Origin: Schleiferiaceae bacterium
GTDB taxonomy: Bacteria; Bacteroidota; Bacteroidia; Flavobacteriales; Schleiferiaceae
Length of the DNA: 64,000 nt
Direction: 5' to 3'
Assembly: GCA_018401735.1 (NCBI GenBank)
Contig: JAGYKI010000014.1
Coordinates: 1-64,000 of the forward strand
Of this stretch, positions 27,237 to 37,787 are shown in pieces. Within the stretch, counting starts at the first letter, position 1; every line of letters begins with the position of its first letter. Position numbers and translations under genes: made by a program. Under the pieces are notes generated by a model, which worked only from the letters and a program-made list of their open reading frames with translations, made no database searches and was not told where the DNA came from.

Positions 27237-28052
27237 TTAGCTCTTTTCCTTTACGATAAACCAAGGGTTTAATAGGTCTTCTTTGTTGTATTCCAATGGA
27301 TTATCGCTATTGGCTTGGTAAATTTCAAAACCAGCTCCTTTAGCAATACCGTGACCAGCAGCGGTATCCCATTCCATGGTTGGCGCAAAACGAGGATATA
27401 CATCCGCGCTGCCTTCGGCTACCATACAAATTTTTAAACTACTTCCCTTACTGATAATTTCAGAGTCGGGATACTGACGACGAATGTCATCAAAAAAGGC
27501 CGCTGTTTCATCACTCATATGCGATCTGCTGCCCACCATGGTATAAGGTCGCTCTTGGCTTTCGGGAAGCGCGGTGCCCATATCCATCCAGTCGCTAAGG
27601 TTATCCGTCTCTTTTACGTGAGCTGCTTTCTCTACGCGGTAAGCACCTAAACCTTCGGCTCCGAAATAAAGGGTTTCATCTACAGGAACGTAAATTACTC
27701 CCATAATGGGAACACCCTTCTCTACTAGTGCGATATTTACGGTAAACTCGCCGTTTTGCTTAATAAATTCTTTGGTTCCATCTAAAGGATCTACGATCCA
27801 CATAGTGGACCATTTATTACGCTCATCGTAAGCTAAAGAACGGCCCTCTTCACTAAGAATCGGAATACCGGTTTCTTTAAGCATTTTCACAATCATATGG
27901 TGTGCACGCTTATCGGCTAAGGTTAAAGGTGATTTATCATCCTTTAATTCAACCTCAAAAGCACTTTCGTAAACATCTAAAATTTCTTTACCTGCCTCGA
28001 TGGAAGCGAGAATAGCATCGAAGGCTAAAAGTTTGATTTCTGTATGGTCCAT
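27237..28052 (-). CDS. cysQ: 3'(2'),5'-bisphosphate nucleotidase
   Basis: DDKSPLTLADKRAHHMIV, ILSEEGRSL, WIVDPLDGTKEFIKQNGEFTVNIALV; start moved to ATG 28052. Confidence 0.92.
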   Translation of the reverse strand: MDHTEIKLLAFDAILASIEAGKEILDVYESAFEVELKDDKSPLTLADKRAHHMIVKMLKETGIPILSEEGRSLAYDERNKWSTMWIVDPLDGTKEFIKQNGEFTVNIALVEKGVPIMGVIYVPVDETLYFGAEGLGAYRVEKAAHVKETDNLSDWMDMGTALPESQERPYTMVGSRSHMSDETAAFFDDIRRQYPDSEIISKGSSLKICMVAEGSADVYPRFAPTMEWDTAAGHGIAKGAGFEIYQANSDNPLEYNKEDLLNPWFIVKEKS

Positions 28053-28065
28053 GGTAATATTTTTT

Positions 28066-28094
28066 AAAAAAAAAGCCACGCTAAAAGCGTGGCT
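28066..28094 (-). terminator. Intrinsic terminator downstream of the split tonB
   Basis: Minus strand AGCCACGCT-TTT-AGCGTGGCT followed by a T-run. Confidence 0.85.
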
Positions 28095-28114
28095 GTAAAG
28101 TTACGAACTTAAGC

Positions 28115-28821
28115 TTATTGAAGCTTCGCATTTATCGGCAAAGTGAAGCTCATTCTTACTGGCTTTCCTCTTTGTTTTGCTGGAATTAGTTTGGGAAGTT
28201 TTTTAACTACTCGCACTGCTTCATCATCAAGAAGAGGATCAACACCCCTTACGATTTCTACATTGGTAATAGAACCATTCTTTTCAATTACGAAGTTCAC
28301 ATACACTCGACCTTGGATACCCATTTCCTTCGCCATTTCTGGGAATTCAAAGTTTTTAGATACGAATACAAGAACTTTTTGTTGGAAGCAAGCCTTACGC
28401 TCATCGTTGTCCTTAGCATCCTCGCATCCTGGAAAAATGGGAACGGACTCTACAACGGCGAAACTTAAAACTTCATCAGAAACTTCTTCTTCCATTTCGA
28501 TCACCTCTACTTCTTCCATCATATCGGTTTCGGTAGTTTGCATTTCAAGCTCATCTTCCAGCTCTACATCATCTTCTACTACTTCAATAACCTCTGGTGG
28601 GGGCGGGGTGGCGGGGGTGGGGGAGCCACTTCCCTTTGCGTGATGGGAATAATTTCATCATCCATTTGCACTTCTAACTCTCCCAAATTGGCAATAGACT
28701 CATCGTAAGTTTTATACTCAATTAGAAAAATAGAGAGAAGCAAGGCTAGTACGATCCCAAATTGGAGGAATACTCCGCGGGATTTTTCTAAATCTGCTTC
28801 GGGCGATTTTTTAGGTTCCAT
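28115..28821 (-). pseudogene. Energy transducer TonB, frameshifted in the Pro-rich linker
   Basis: ORF MEPKKSPEADLEKSRGVFLQFGIVLALLLSIFLIEYKTYDES...REVAPPPPPPRPHQRLLK* and the C-terminal ORF ...VVESVPIFPGCEDAKD...MGIQGRVYVNFVIEKNGSITNVEIVRG join in another frame (..PPPPEVIEVVEDDVELEDELEMQTTE..) across the G/C tract at 28596-28623. Confidence 0.8.
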
Positions 28822-28890
28822 ACTGATTTTTTCTAGTGGGTAAATATAAATAAATTTAATGCGCTTGCGCAAAGGCAATTGCCATAAAAA

Positions 28891-29616
28891 TTATTGCGAT
28901 TTAAAATTGACGGGCACTATCACACGCACTTTAACCGGTTTACCCATTTGGGAGGCGGGACTAAAGGTCGGCATTGATTTTAAAACGCGGATAGCTTCTT
29001 GTTTTAAATCTTCATCTTGACCACGAATAACGCTAACTTCCTCTACCTTTCCCGTTTCGGAAATTAAAAATTTCAAATAAAGCTTCTCTTCTACTCCTAA
29101 ATTTCGCGGACGCGCGGGGTATACGGTTTCCTCGGCAAGGTAACGACTAATCCACTTATTGAAACAATCCATTTGTTCCGACTTATCCGACAGTTCCTCA
29201 CACTCCATGGGCCGAGCCATGTTTTGCACTAAAACGGCATCTATAGTTTCTATGGGAAGAGGATCAGTAGGTTCTGAAGTTATGTCCGTAAGATTGCTGA
29301 TATCAATAGAGGGACGCTCCGTAATTTTATAAGTATTATCTACTGGTTTAAAACGATTTTTGGGCTTTACTGGCTCCTCTGGCTCGGGTTCTTCTTTCTT
29401 AGGCGTTGGCTTCTCAAGTTTATCGGGAAAGGTAAGCGGTATATCAATCCCAGATACATAAGTAACCTTTTCCTCCTTTGGGATCGTCGGCAACTGATAT
29501 TCCATCTTCATTTCAAAAAGATAAAGTAAAGAAGACATGGAAAACACCAAGCCTATCAAAAAGAAGGTGGGGCGGTAGTTTTCAAGATTTGCTTTTGCTG
29601 ACTTTTTCTCTTGCAT
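28891..29616 (-). CDS. Energy transducer TonB (second paralog)
   Basis: Single N-terminal TM, PKKEEPEPEEPVKPK linker, C-terminal YLKFLISETGKVEEVSVIRGQDEDLKQEAIRVLKSMPTFSPASQMGKPVKVRVIVPVNFK. Confidence 0.88.
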   Translation of the reverse strand: MQEKKSAKANLENYRPTFFLIGLVFSMSSLLYLFEMKMEYQLPTIPKEEKVTYVSGIDIPLTFPDKLEKPTPKKEEPEPEEPVKPKNRFKPVDNTYKITERPSIDISNLTDITSEPTDPLPIETIDAVLVQNMARPMECEELSDKSEQMDCFNKWISRYLAEETVYPARPRNLGVEEKLYLKFLISETGKVEEVSVIRGQDEDLKQEAIRVLKSMPTFSPASQMGKPVKVRVIVPVNFKSQ

Positions 29617-29634
29617 AATGGTGATTTTGGTCTT

Positions 29635-30030
29635 CTACTTCGCCTTGCGGCCTAAAGTAAAAGACCACAAAAGCACACTAACCGCAGCACCAGTATTATT
29701 GGCCCAGAAATCTAGCCAATCGCCGTGGCGCTGATCAATAAACTCATGCTGGAGGATTTCTATGATGCCTCCAAAAAGCGAACAGAATAAAAAAACGAGA
29801 ATTGCTGCTTTAATGCTTAAGCTCCTTTTGAAATTATAACGGACTAGGCCCAAGATTATTAGACTAGCAGAGAAAAAATAAATAGTACCATGGATCCACT
29901 TATCATTTAGGCTGGCCAAGGACTTTGGCACCTGCGAACCGGGCATGAGAGTAAAATACGCAATCAAAAAACCCCAGACAATTGCTGGGGTATAATATGT
30001 TAGTTTTTTGGTTTTTAACTTAGCGATCAC
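29635..30030 (-). CDS. VanZ family protein
   Basis: [56 protein letters not shown]. Confidence 0.87.
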   Translation of the reverse strand: MIAKLKTKKLTYYTPAIVWGFLIAYFTLMPGSQVPKSLASLNDKWIHGTIYFFSASLIILGLVRYNFKRSLSIKAAILVFLFCSLFGGIIEILQHEFIDQRHGDWLDFWANNTGAAVSVLLWSFTLGRKAK

Positions 30031-30407
30031 CCTACTAAATCTTGGTAGGCCTCTGCGCTAAGCAAATCTTCTAACTCAGCAACATCGCTAAGTTTAATTT
30101 TCACCATCCAGCCTTCACCGTAGGGATCACTGTTTACTAGTTCTGGGTTCGACTCGATTTCTTCGTTAAACTCCAAAACTTCACCAGATACTGGCATAAA
30201 CAAATCAGAAACAGTTTTTACTGCTTCCACTGAGCCAAAAGTTTCTTCACGATCAAGGCTTTCCCCTTCCGTTTCAATCTCTACAAATACAATATCACCT
30301 AATTCTCCTTGGGCAAAATCGGTAATCCCTACCACTACGGTGTCATCACTTTCAAGGCGCACCCACTCGTGGTCTTTAGTATACTTTAGATCGGCTGGTA
30401 TATTCAT
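30027..30407 (-). CDS. gcvH: Glycine cleavage system H protein
   Basis: [56 protein letters not shown] (lipoyl-Lys). Confidence 0.96.
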   Translation of the reverse strand: MNIPADLKYTKDHEWVRLESDDTVVVGITDFAQGELGDIVFVEIETEGESLDREETFGSVEAVKTVSDLFMPVSGEVLEFNEEIESNPELVNSDPYGEGWMVKIKLSDVAELEDLLSAEAYQDLVG

Positions 30408-30446
30408 AATGTCGTTATTTGCGGCAAATGTAAATAGTTTTCTTTG

Positions 30447-33400
30447 TTATTGACCCAGATTTAACCTTACACTTATTCCAAATTGATTGGTCGTTAATGG
30501 GAAAGCGTTGGAGGTCTTGAAACGCGACATGTTTAAATCGTAGAAAATCTTGGTTTGAACCCTCTGGCTAATGCGGTAATCGGCCGAGACCTTAACCGTG
30601 GTTATTCTCTGTCCCGAGGTCGCTTGGTCTGACTCCTCAATGATACGGCGGATTAAAATAATATTGTCGCGAATACCCACATCGGCTCTTAACTCTAGGT
30701 TAGATACCGGGTTGGTGCGACGAGAACCCACTCTCACAAATTTCAATTTCACATCTTTAATAATGTAACCTGCGCCAATTACCCATTCACTCCCGCGATT
30801 TTCGGTAATCTGACTATTAGCTAGGCCTAAAATCATACTGCGATCACTCTTATACTCTACCCGCAGCGTCATGTTATTTTTCAGCTTGGTATTTACCCCA
30901 ATTAAAGGCGAAAACTGCTCGGAAAGGCTTACCGAGTTGATTTGATTGAAGGGTAATAAATCACCATTATTATCTAGCGGATCTTTTGTATCGTCGTCCT
31001 GCTCTGCTTTTTGTCTCAACAAGTTGGTCGTCATATTGGAAACCGTGTAAGTAGAGCGGTAGGCGTGACTAAGCGTAAAACTATTAAAGTATTTTTTAAA
31101 GAACTTCATCTTGGTTAAACCATCGTAGGTAACTTGCCAGTTAGGCAAAGGAGTTTTCCGGGTAGCTCCCAGATTAATATTGTTCACATCTTGTCCTGAG
31201 TATGCCGCTATGAAAGCCGGAATCATTACATCCTGTGAATTGACACTAAAGTAACGGTAACCAAAATTTGCTGAATCTGGCGTCCCCACTAAATCCGGAG
31301 AATAAGGCCTTGTTGTATTTTCGGCGAAATTACTCGCCATTCTTTGCGAAATAATTAAACGATTTTGTCTAAACTGCTCATAGGTCGCTGAGCTATATTC
31401 TGGAGCGGATAGCGTTTCGAAAGCCGTGCCTAACATAAACCATGAACTAGAAAAGGTTTGAGTGTTAAAGGTGTTTTGACTAACAAAGCCACCAGCTATC
31501 GTATCTAAGCGGAAGAACTCCGTTAAATTTCCAGTCGCACTATTTTGAGCGCTAATAACAATACGCAAGGCATTTAAAGGCTCCGCGGTAAGGCGCATAT
31601 TAATGGTGCGAGCGCTAGTTTGACGGTACTGATTATTTAAATTCTCATTACGAACTAGCCAATCGTTTGCCACCGCTGCCGTGCGAATATCTGTTTGTCC
31701 ACCCACGGTAAACCATAAGCCTGGGGCATAATTACCCCCTGCATTATCTAAACCAAAAAGCTGTGGGCTATTGGCAAAACCTGGCAAAAATTGCCCATTA
31801 CTTTGGCTAAAGCTGAAAGAGCCCGATTTCACCATCATCAGAACCTTGGCACTTTCCATTAATATCTTATCTAATGTACTTTGCTCCTCATCCTCCTCCT
31901 CTTCCTCTGGTTTGTTTGTGGCATTAGGATTATTTCGACCGGGACGAGGAACTCCACGCGGTCTTCTTCGCTCCTCTCCTTGCGAACCCTGCTGTGCCTT
32001 TTTTAAATAAGGCACCTTGGCATATAAAGCCGTAAAGTTTAAAGTACTATTCAGTTGTAATTGCCGGTTATTTTGAATGGTATTGCCAAAATTTAAATTA
32101 AAATCCGACCCCGTACCACTTGAGTTTCTTGCGGCAGCATTGGTGGTTTGAGAAGGGGCTTGCCAGTCATAATCACCATTATAAGTAGCACTTACCGTGG
32201 CAAAATCTATCAGGGGAATTTTACTTAAAGGCAACTGCCAGTTCAGCGTAACCCTTTGGTGATAGTTTAAGGCTCTTCCTAACTGCTCCAAGTTTCGCAT
32301 TATTTCCTTTCGGTTCGCATCGGTATTTGGCGCTCCTTCTAATTCGTCAATCCGGGCATTGGTGCGCGCATTATAGTCGAAACGCAAAGACTCGGTAAGA
32401 TCAAATAGTAAGGTATACTGACGATTAAGGTTAAAGTTTTTGTTATAGGTCGCATCTAAATTCCCTAATAATTCTGGCGGAATATCATTTAATATTGCAT
32501 CAGTATTCCGCATTTGCATAGCCGTGTAACTCCTATCTGCACTAGCAATAGCGGTAAAGCTTTTGGGGTAAGGATAAAAATTGAAATCACGCACTAAAGC
32601 CAAATAATCACTCTGCAACCACGACACCTTACTAAAAGGCTTCACCAATTTAGGACGGGTTCGATAGGTATAGTTCAGACTGGCATTATGCTGACGATTT
32701 AAATCGAAACGCGTGTTGATGTTTCGCCTAAAGGTTTCGCTAAATGAATAGCTCGCGGCGAAGTTTTCAATATCGTATATCTGGGGATTTTTCTGCCCTT
32801 GCGAAGCCTTGCGTTCTTTGCGAACATTGGTGAAGTTAATCGAGCGTCGACGCGTATAATCTTGCGTGGCCTGGCGAAGCGAGTCTGCCCGAGCGGGGCT
32901 TTCCACATTCTCTATGGCCTGATCGAATTCAATATCCGGATCAAGGGGGTTAAAACGGGGGTTAATCCAAGTTTCGCTGGTTCCGTAAAACATAGGTATG
33001 CGAATACCATAGTCTTTATTAAAGAATTTGCCCAACTCCACATTCGACTGCAAATCGTAAGAATACATCTGTTCTTGGCTAAACTCCGAAACTGTTTGAT
33101 CGAGCGAACCAAAACCGATGGAGCTCGTTCTACCTGTGACCGAAACATTGGCAAAATCTGCCAGCTTTGCGGCCACCCTTGCATTGGCGGCCCAACCTCC
33201 ATCTTGATCGAAATCGGTTAGTCGCAATTCGTTAATCCATACTTCCGCGCTTTTAGCAAGGCCATCATCGGGATCGTTGGCTAGGCGTTTTTTAGGGTTG
33301 CGAACCCCAATTAATATGGTGCGCACATTGCCCAAATTCGGAGCACCCACTATAGTTATTCTTCCGCCTGCCTTCTGCGCTGAATAAGGTTCATTTAAGG

Positions 33401-36400
33401 GGTCACCGGTGTTTTGATAGGCCGCATTTCGCTCTAACTTCACTTCTTTCAATGCATTTAAAGGGAAGTCTAATTCGTTGGAACTCGGCCAAATTAGATC
33501 GGGGCTAGTTGCAGATGTTCCCCAAGGGGTAACCGTAAGTGGTATTTCGTATTCGTAATAGTTTAGGTCGTAATCGCTCCCTAAACGAATGAATAAGCGT
33601 AAATCGCCATTATTTAAATCATCAAAATCGCCAGCAGACTCTAAGTGAGAAAATAAACGCAGACGCTTATAAAGCCGCATATCAAAATTGATATTTCTAA
33701 ATACGGCACGGGCATCACCGTCTTCTAAATTTAAGATGCGCAAGGATAAAGCTTGCTCGTTTTGCTGGTTCGCAGATGTGGTACCAAATAGCACCTGACG
33801 ATCTATGCCAGGAGGTAGTACATAGGGAACGGGTTGCCTTGAACCATTCTGTTCAATATTCACGGCATTCACTTCGAAAACTGTATTGTCTTGATCATCT
33901 TGCGACAAGCGATCACGCGTGCCATCTAAAGAAAATTGATAGCGACGCCACTCTCCTCTTACTAGTTCCATCCGCGCAAAGCGAACCACTATATCATCAG
34001 GAAATTGGGTTAAGAAAGCACGTATAAAACGGATAGAACGGAAATCATTGATGGGACCAACTTTACTATCGGGATTGAAAACCGGAATTTTAAATTGTAT
34101 CCATTGAGCCTGATAGCTTCTGCCATTGGGCTGCTCTGGCGAGTTGGTTGTATAAATATCCGTAATGTAATTTTCACCTACCTGACTAAGATCTTGCGGA
34201 CGAATACTGATGCGATACTGAAAATAAGTTTCGGTTTTACTTAAGGTTTGATCGCCGTTGATATCCTCAATATCAGGTAAGTTAGTCGCGAAAGCCGAAA
34301 CCCCGCCAACAGGTGTAGGATTACTATTGCCCTGTGGGTTATTAAACCTTTTATAGCGCTCTAAGATGTCGGCATTTGCCTGATCCAAACTTGAACCGCG
34401 ATAATATTGGAAATTATCGGCCGCCGGGTCCGCAAAAGCCAGAACTTCAGCCGCCGTACCTGCTCCCAAATTATCTACAATTCTCTGAATATAATTGGGA
34501 TAAGCTGAATCATGTGACCAAGTTCGTTCTTGCTCATCATTTAAAAGGTCATAACCCACATCCTGTAAATCGCGCGCCGCCGGGTCCGCATCAAAGGCTA
34601 CTACGGGCGGGCGAACATTGCTCGCATAACCCCAAATCGTAGAGTCAAGCCTAGATAGGTCACCATCCACGGGGATACTATTTTCAATGGCCTGCACCCC
34701 ATCCTTTAATATATCTTCCGAAATGCTTCCTAAGTTGAAATAGAGATCGCCACCTTCGGGTACATCATCAACGCCAAAAAAGGGGTTGAGCATCCAAAAT
34801 TGGATAAATTCTATATTTTGTTCCTCAAAGTTAGTAACGTTAATGGCGCGCATTATGCCACCCCAGCGTGAGCTAGGATTATTCAATTCGCCCTCTTGAT
34901 TAAGACCCGCCGAATAAATTGTTGGTTCTACATCGTAGTTATAAGGACCTCTTTCTTTGGGGTAAAAAGCTAAATCGAGGGTAGCCACATTACGCGGTTG
35001 TGAAGGGTCTAATTCTAAGTTAGGAAAAACCTCATTTACCAATACTTGCCTTACGGGGTTGGTTGATTGTAAATCCTTATTATTCCTAATATTATCTGGT
35101 GTTCTAGCTTCGTCGTTATGAAAAAGCGGATCGATAGAATACCAGGCTAGTCGAGCACGATTGAAGCCATAAGCCAAAGAGTTTTCCGAAGCTTCCGGAA
35201 ACAAATTCAACTGACCTGCAGGGGTACTAGCCAAGCGCCAAGCATTAGGATTACGAATATCAATGGTAGTTTGGCTGCTCTCAAAATCATCTAAGAAGGT
35301 AGTTTGCTCACCATTAATTTCGATACCCCTAGGAGTCCCTGGAATAATGCGTGCCACTTCGCCACTAACTAAAAAGTTTGAAGGCTCCTTGGTATCAATA
35401 AAAGGTATGGCATCTACCATGCGAGTCAAAAAGGGCGACTCTTGACTATACGATCCATTCATACCAATAATGGTATTGGAAATCGGTTCATCGCCAATGT
35501 TCACCTTCTGCGTAAGCGGCCTTTCGTTCAGGTTTACCAAGGTGGCGCCCAAGTTGAAGTTTTCATTAAAGCGATACTCAGCATTTACCCCCATAAAGGT
35601 TTTTGTTTGGAAATTGAAAAGCGCATTGTTTTCAAAATCCACTTTAATGGGTACGCCCGAATTAAGAATGCCTTCATTTAAAATACTTACGCGGCCAAGG
35701 TTATAATCCACCGAATAGTCTTGCCCTTCAACAAGGCGTGTACCTCCCGCCGTAACCGAAACGGATCCCGGCGGAATATTAAAGGCATTTAACTGAATTT
35801 CACTGCTAGAAGATGATTTAAACTGCCCTTTGATCAGGTACTTATTAAGGCGCGTCTCATTTTGGGCCACAAATCGCGTGGAGTCGTATAATTGCTGGAA
35901 AACATAACGATCACGTGCTTCGTCTGAATCTAATTTATTTGCTAAATTGCTACCAAAAGGCTCTAGCAGCGGGAAGAAAATCCTTCCGTTTTGTGGGTAA
36001 ATAGTTTGATTGGGAATGAAATCGAAAAATCCATCTGGAAAGGGATCATTATTCTGGTTAAGACGATCCAAATCCATTACTCTCAGTAAAAGCTCACTGC
36101 GCAAATTGCTCTCGGGCAGAAAGGGTACTGGAGAACCTGTCTCATCATTTTGATACATTACCTGCAAACGAAAATCGTCGGCGCCCACCTGAAAAGCACT
36201 TAAAGAGTACACGTTCTTCATCATTAAATCCCAAGAAGGCAAACGTACATCGAGGAAGAAACTCTTTAACATTTTCACCACCAAGTTATTGGGTGGGGTT
36301 ACTCCATCGGTACTAAATTCACCAACTTGAAAGGTTCTACCCCCCGCGGTGTATTGAAATGACACCGCTAAAACTTCATCCTGATTTAAAGCAGTGTTTA

Positions 36401-37787
36401 AAGATATATAACCTAATTGCGGATGAAAGGTAAATTCATTAGGACTTAGCTTTCTTGCATTAGCTAGTTCAACATATTCGGTCGCTTCATTAAATCCCGC
36501 AGCATTTAGAACTTGATTAACCTGAGAGATGTCTCTTACGCCGGGAAACTGAGTTTGTAAGCTTTGTGGGTCAAGAGTGTTTACCAAATTATCAGGGAAA
36601 ATGCTATTCGTGGCTGCTCCACCAAAAATATCAGGACCGGGAATTTGTCCATTGCGATAAGCAGAGTTACGATTTTCCCCTAAGTCCATAAAGGCTACAA
36701 TATTCCTTGTATCCTGAGTATTCTGACGGTTGTTCGTTACCCAAACTTCTACCTTCGTAATTTGAACCGGCGAAGTAATTAAAGGCGCATTTAGCTGGAA
36801 CTCCTCGTAATTATCTCTAAAGTAATGTGATAAGAAATAGTGGCGGTTCGCTTCATACTGATCCCCCCATATTTCAAACTCGGTGGTGGTGGCTCCCCCT
36901 TGAATATTAATCGACGATGATTGACTGCGTTGTTCGGAGAAAACCCCAGTTACATTTAACTTCCCAAATTGGAACTGCCCCTTTATCCCAAATAAGCTTT
37001 GAGCTCCAGTAATTAAAGATGAATTAAGGGGTAAGTTCACATTACCTAGTTCCAGCTTTTTGATTATGTCGTCTTCATCACCGGTAAACTCGAGTTTCAC
37101 TTGATTTTCAAAAGCGAAGGTTGCTTCCGTATCATAATTAACATTCACCTTCATTTTTTCACCAATACTGCCCGTTACATTCATTTGAATGCGCTGATCA
37201 AAATTAAAGGTGAAGACATTTCGGTTACGCTCGGGAATAATTGGATTATCTATCTGCTGAAAGCGTCCACCAAAAGTTAGCTCGGCAAATCCTTGCGGAC
37301 GAATATCGATGGTATTGCTACCAAATACTCGATTAAACAACTCATTATTGACCTGTATCTGCGGGATTAAAGAAGACTCTGGATCTCGCCCTTCTGCCTT
37401 AGCGGCGGCATCACTTTGGGTTTTCTGGTCCCAATACTCTAAGGCCTGTTTGCGGGCTACATAATTTCGGTATTCATCGGGGGTCATAACTATGGGCGAC
37501 TTTGAGGCAAAACGACCATAGCGTTGATAAACAAAATAATTACCCGAATTCGCATCAAATACTACATCCTCCTTGTAATTGCTAGGGTTAGAGCCATAAA
37601 CACCACCACTTTGACCCGGTTTAAAGGGGTATTTTAAGGAATCGGGTTCATTGGTATCTGCTGGAGCAAGATGTTTTCCTATCACGGAACTGCGCGCTGT
37701 TGTACGCACTCTTCTCCCTGTAAAGGCAAACCACATTACAGAGCTTAAAGCGAGAAGCAGAAGGAGATATGATTTCTTTAGACTCAA
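30447..37787 (-). CDS. sprA: T9SS outer membrane translocon / gliding motility protein SprA
   Basis: 2446-aa exported protein upstream of gcvH, with TAEL/FGG-type repeats, FLDDFE, NELRLTDFD and C-terminal barrel-type strands; length and ruvA adjacency typical of SprA. Confidence 0.95.
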   Translation of the reverse strand: MSLKKSYLLLLLALSSVMWFAFTGRRVRTTARSSVIGKHLAPADTNEPDSLKYPFKPGQSGGVYGSNPSNYKEDVVFDANSGNYFVYQRYGRFASKSPIVMTPDEYRNYVARKQALEYWDQKTQSDAAAKAEGRDPESSLIPQIQVNNELFNRVFGSNTIDIRPQGFAELTFGGRFQQIDNPIIPERNRNVFTFNFDQRIQMNVTGSIGEKMKVNVNYDTEATFAFENQVKLEFTGDEDDIIKKLELGNVNLPLNSSLITGAQSLFGIKGQFQFGKLNVTGVFSEQRSQSSSINIQGGATTTEFEIWGDQYEANRHYFLSHYFRDNYEEFQLNAPLITSPVQITKVEVWVTNNRQNTQDTRNIVAFMDLGENRNSAYRNGQIPGPDIFGGAATNSIFPDNLVNTLDPQSLQTQFPGVRDISQVNQVLNAAGFNEATEYVELANARKLSPNEFTFHPQLGYISLNTALNQDEVLAVSFQYTAGGRTFQVGEFSTDGVTPPNNLVVKMLKSFFLDVRLPSWDLMMKNVYSLSAFQVGADDFRLQVMYQNDETGSPVPFLPESNLRSELLLRVMDLDRLNQNNDPFPDGFFDFIPNQTIYPQNGRIFFPLLEPFGSNLANKLDSDEARDRYVFQQLYDSTRFVAQNETRLNKYLIKGQFKSSSSSEIQLNAFNIPPGSVSVTAGGTRLVEGQDYSVDYNLGRVSILNEGILNSGVPIKVDFENNALFNFQTKTFMGVNAEYRFNENFNLGATLVNLNERPLTQKVNIGDEPISNTIIGMNGSYSQESPFLTRMVDAIPFIDTKEPSNFLVSGEVARIIPGTPRGIEINGEQTTFLDDFESSQTTIDIRNPNAWRLASTPAGQLNLFPEASENSLAYGFNRARLAWYSIDPLFHNDEARTPDNIRNNKDLQSTNPVRQVLVNEVFPNLELDPSQPRNVATLDLAFYPKERGPYNYDVEPTIYSAGLNQEGELNNPSSRWGGIMRAINVTNFEEQNIEFIQFWMLNPFFGVDDVPEGGDLYFNLGSISEDILKDGVQAIENSIPVDGDLSRLDSTIWGYASNVRPPVVAFDADPAARDLQDVGYDLLNDEQERTWSHDSAYPNYIQRIVDNLGAGTAAEVLAFADPAADNFQYYRGSSLDQANADILERYKRFNNPQGNSNPTPVGGVSAFATNLPDIEDINGDQTLSKTETYFQYRISIRPQDLSQVGENYITDIYTTNSPEQPNGRSYQAQWIQFKIPVFNPDSKVGPINDFRSIRFIRAFLTQFPDDIVVRFARMELVRGEWRRYQFSLDGTRDRLSQDDQDNTVFEVNAVNIEQNGSRQPVPYVLPPGIDRQVLFGTTSANQQNEQALSLRILNLEDGDARAVFRNINFDMRLYKRLRLFSHLESAGDFDDLNNGDLRLFIRLGSDYDLNYYEYEIPLTVTPWGTSATSPDLIWPSSNELDFPLNALKEVKLERNAAYQNTGDPLNEPYSAQKAGGRITIVGAPNLGNVRTILIGVRNPKKRLANDPDDGLAKSAEVWINELRLTDFDQDGGWAANARVAAKLADFANVSVTGRTSSIGFGSLDQTVSEFSQEQMYSYDLQSNVELGKFFNKDYGIRIPMFYGTSETWINPRFNPLDPDIEFDQAIENVESPARADSLRQATQDYTRRRSINFTNVRKERKASQGQKNPQIYDIENFAASYSFSETFRRNINTRFDLNRQHNASLNYTYRTRPKLVKPFSKVSWLQSDYLALVRDFNFYPYPKSFTAIASADRSYTAMQMRNTDAILNDIPPELLGNLDATYNKNFNLNRQYTLLFDLTESLRFDYNARTNARIDELEGAPNTDANRKEIMRNLEQLGRALNYHQRVTLNWQLPLSKIPLIDFATVSATYNGDYDWQAPSQTTNAAARNSSGTGSDFNLNFGNTIQNNRQLQLNSTLNFTALYAKVPYLKKAQQGSQGEERRRPRGVPRPGRNNPNATNKPEEEEEDEEQSTLDKILMESAKVLMMVKSGSFSFSQSNGQFLPGFANSPQLFGLDNAGGNYAPGLWFTVGGQTDIRTAAVANDWLVRNENLNNQYRQTSARTINMRLTAEPLNALRIVISAQNSATGNLTEFFRLDTIAGGFVSQNTFNTQTFSSSWFMLGTAFETLSAPEYSSATYEQFRQNRLIISQRMASNFAENTTRPYSPDLVGTPDSANFGYRYFSVNSQDVMIPAFIAAYSGQDVNNINLGATRKTPLPNWQVTYDGLTKMKFFKKYFNSFTLSHAYRSTYTVSNMTTNLLRQKAEQDDDTKDPLDNNGDLLPFNQINSVSLSEQFSPLIGVNTKLKNNMTLRVEYKSDRSMILGLANSQITENRGSEWVIGAGYIIKDVKLKFVRVGSRRTNPVSNLELRADVGIRDNIILIRRIIEESDQATSGQRITTVKVSADYRISQRVQTKIFYDLNMSRFKTSNAFPLTTNQFGISVRLNLGQ

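Noticed and set aside
28143-28643. 166-aa plus-strand ORF antisense to tonB
   Set aside because: Poly-Ser/Thr product opposite a Glu-rich TonB linker; no domain or start-site support.
31771-35706. Several plus-strand ORFs inside sprA
   Set aside because: Antisense shadows of a continuous 2446-codon gene.
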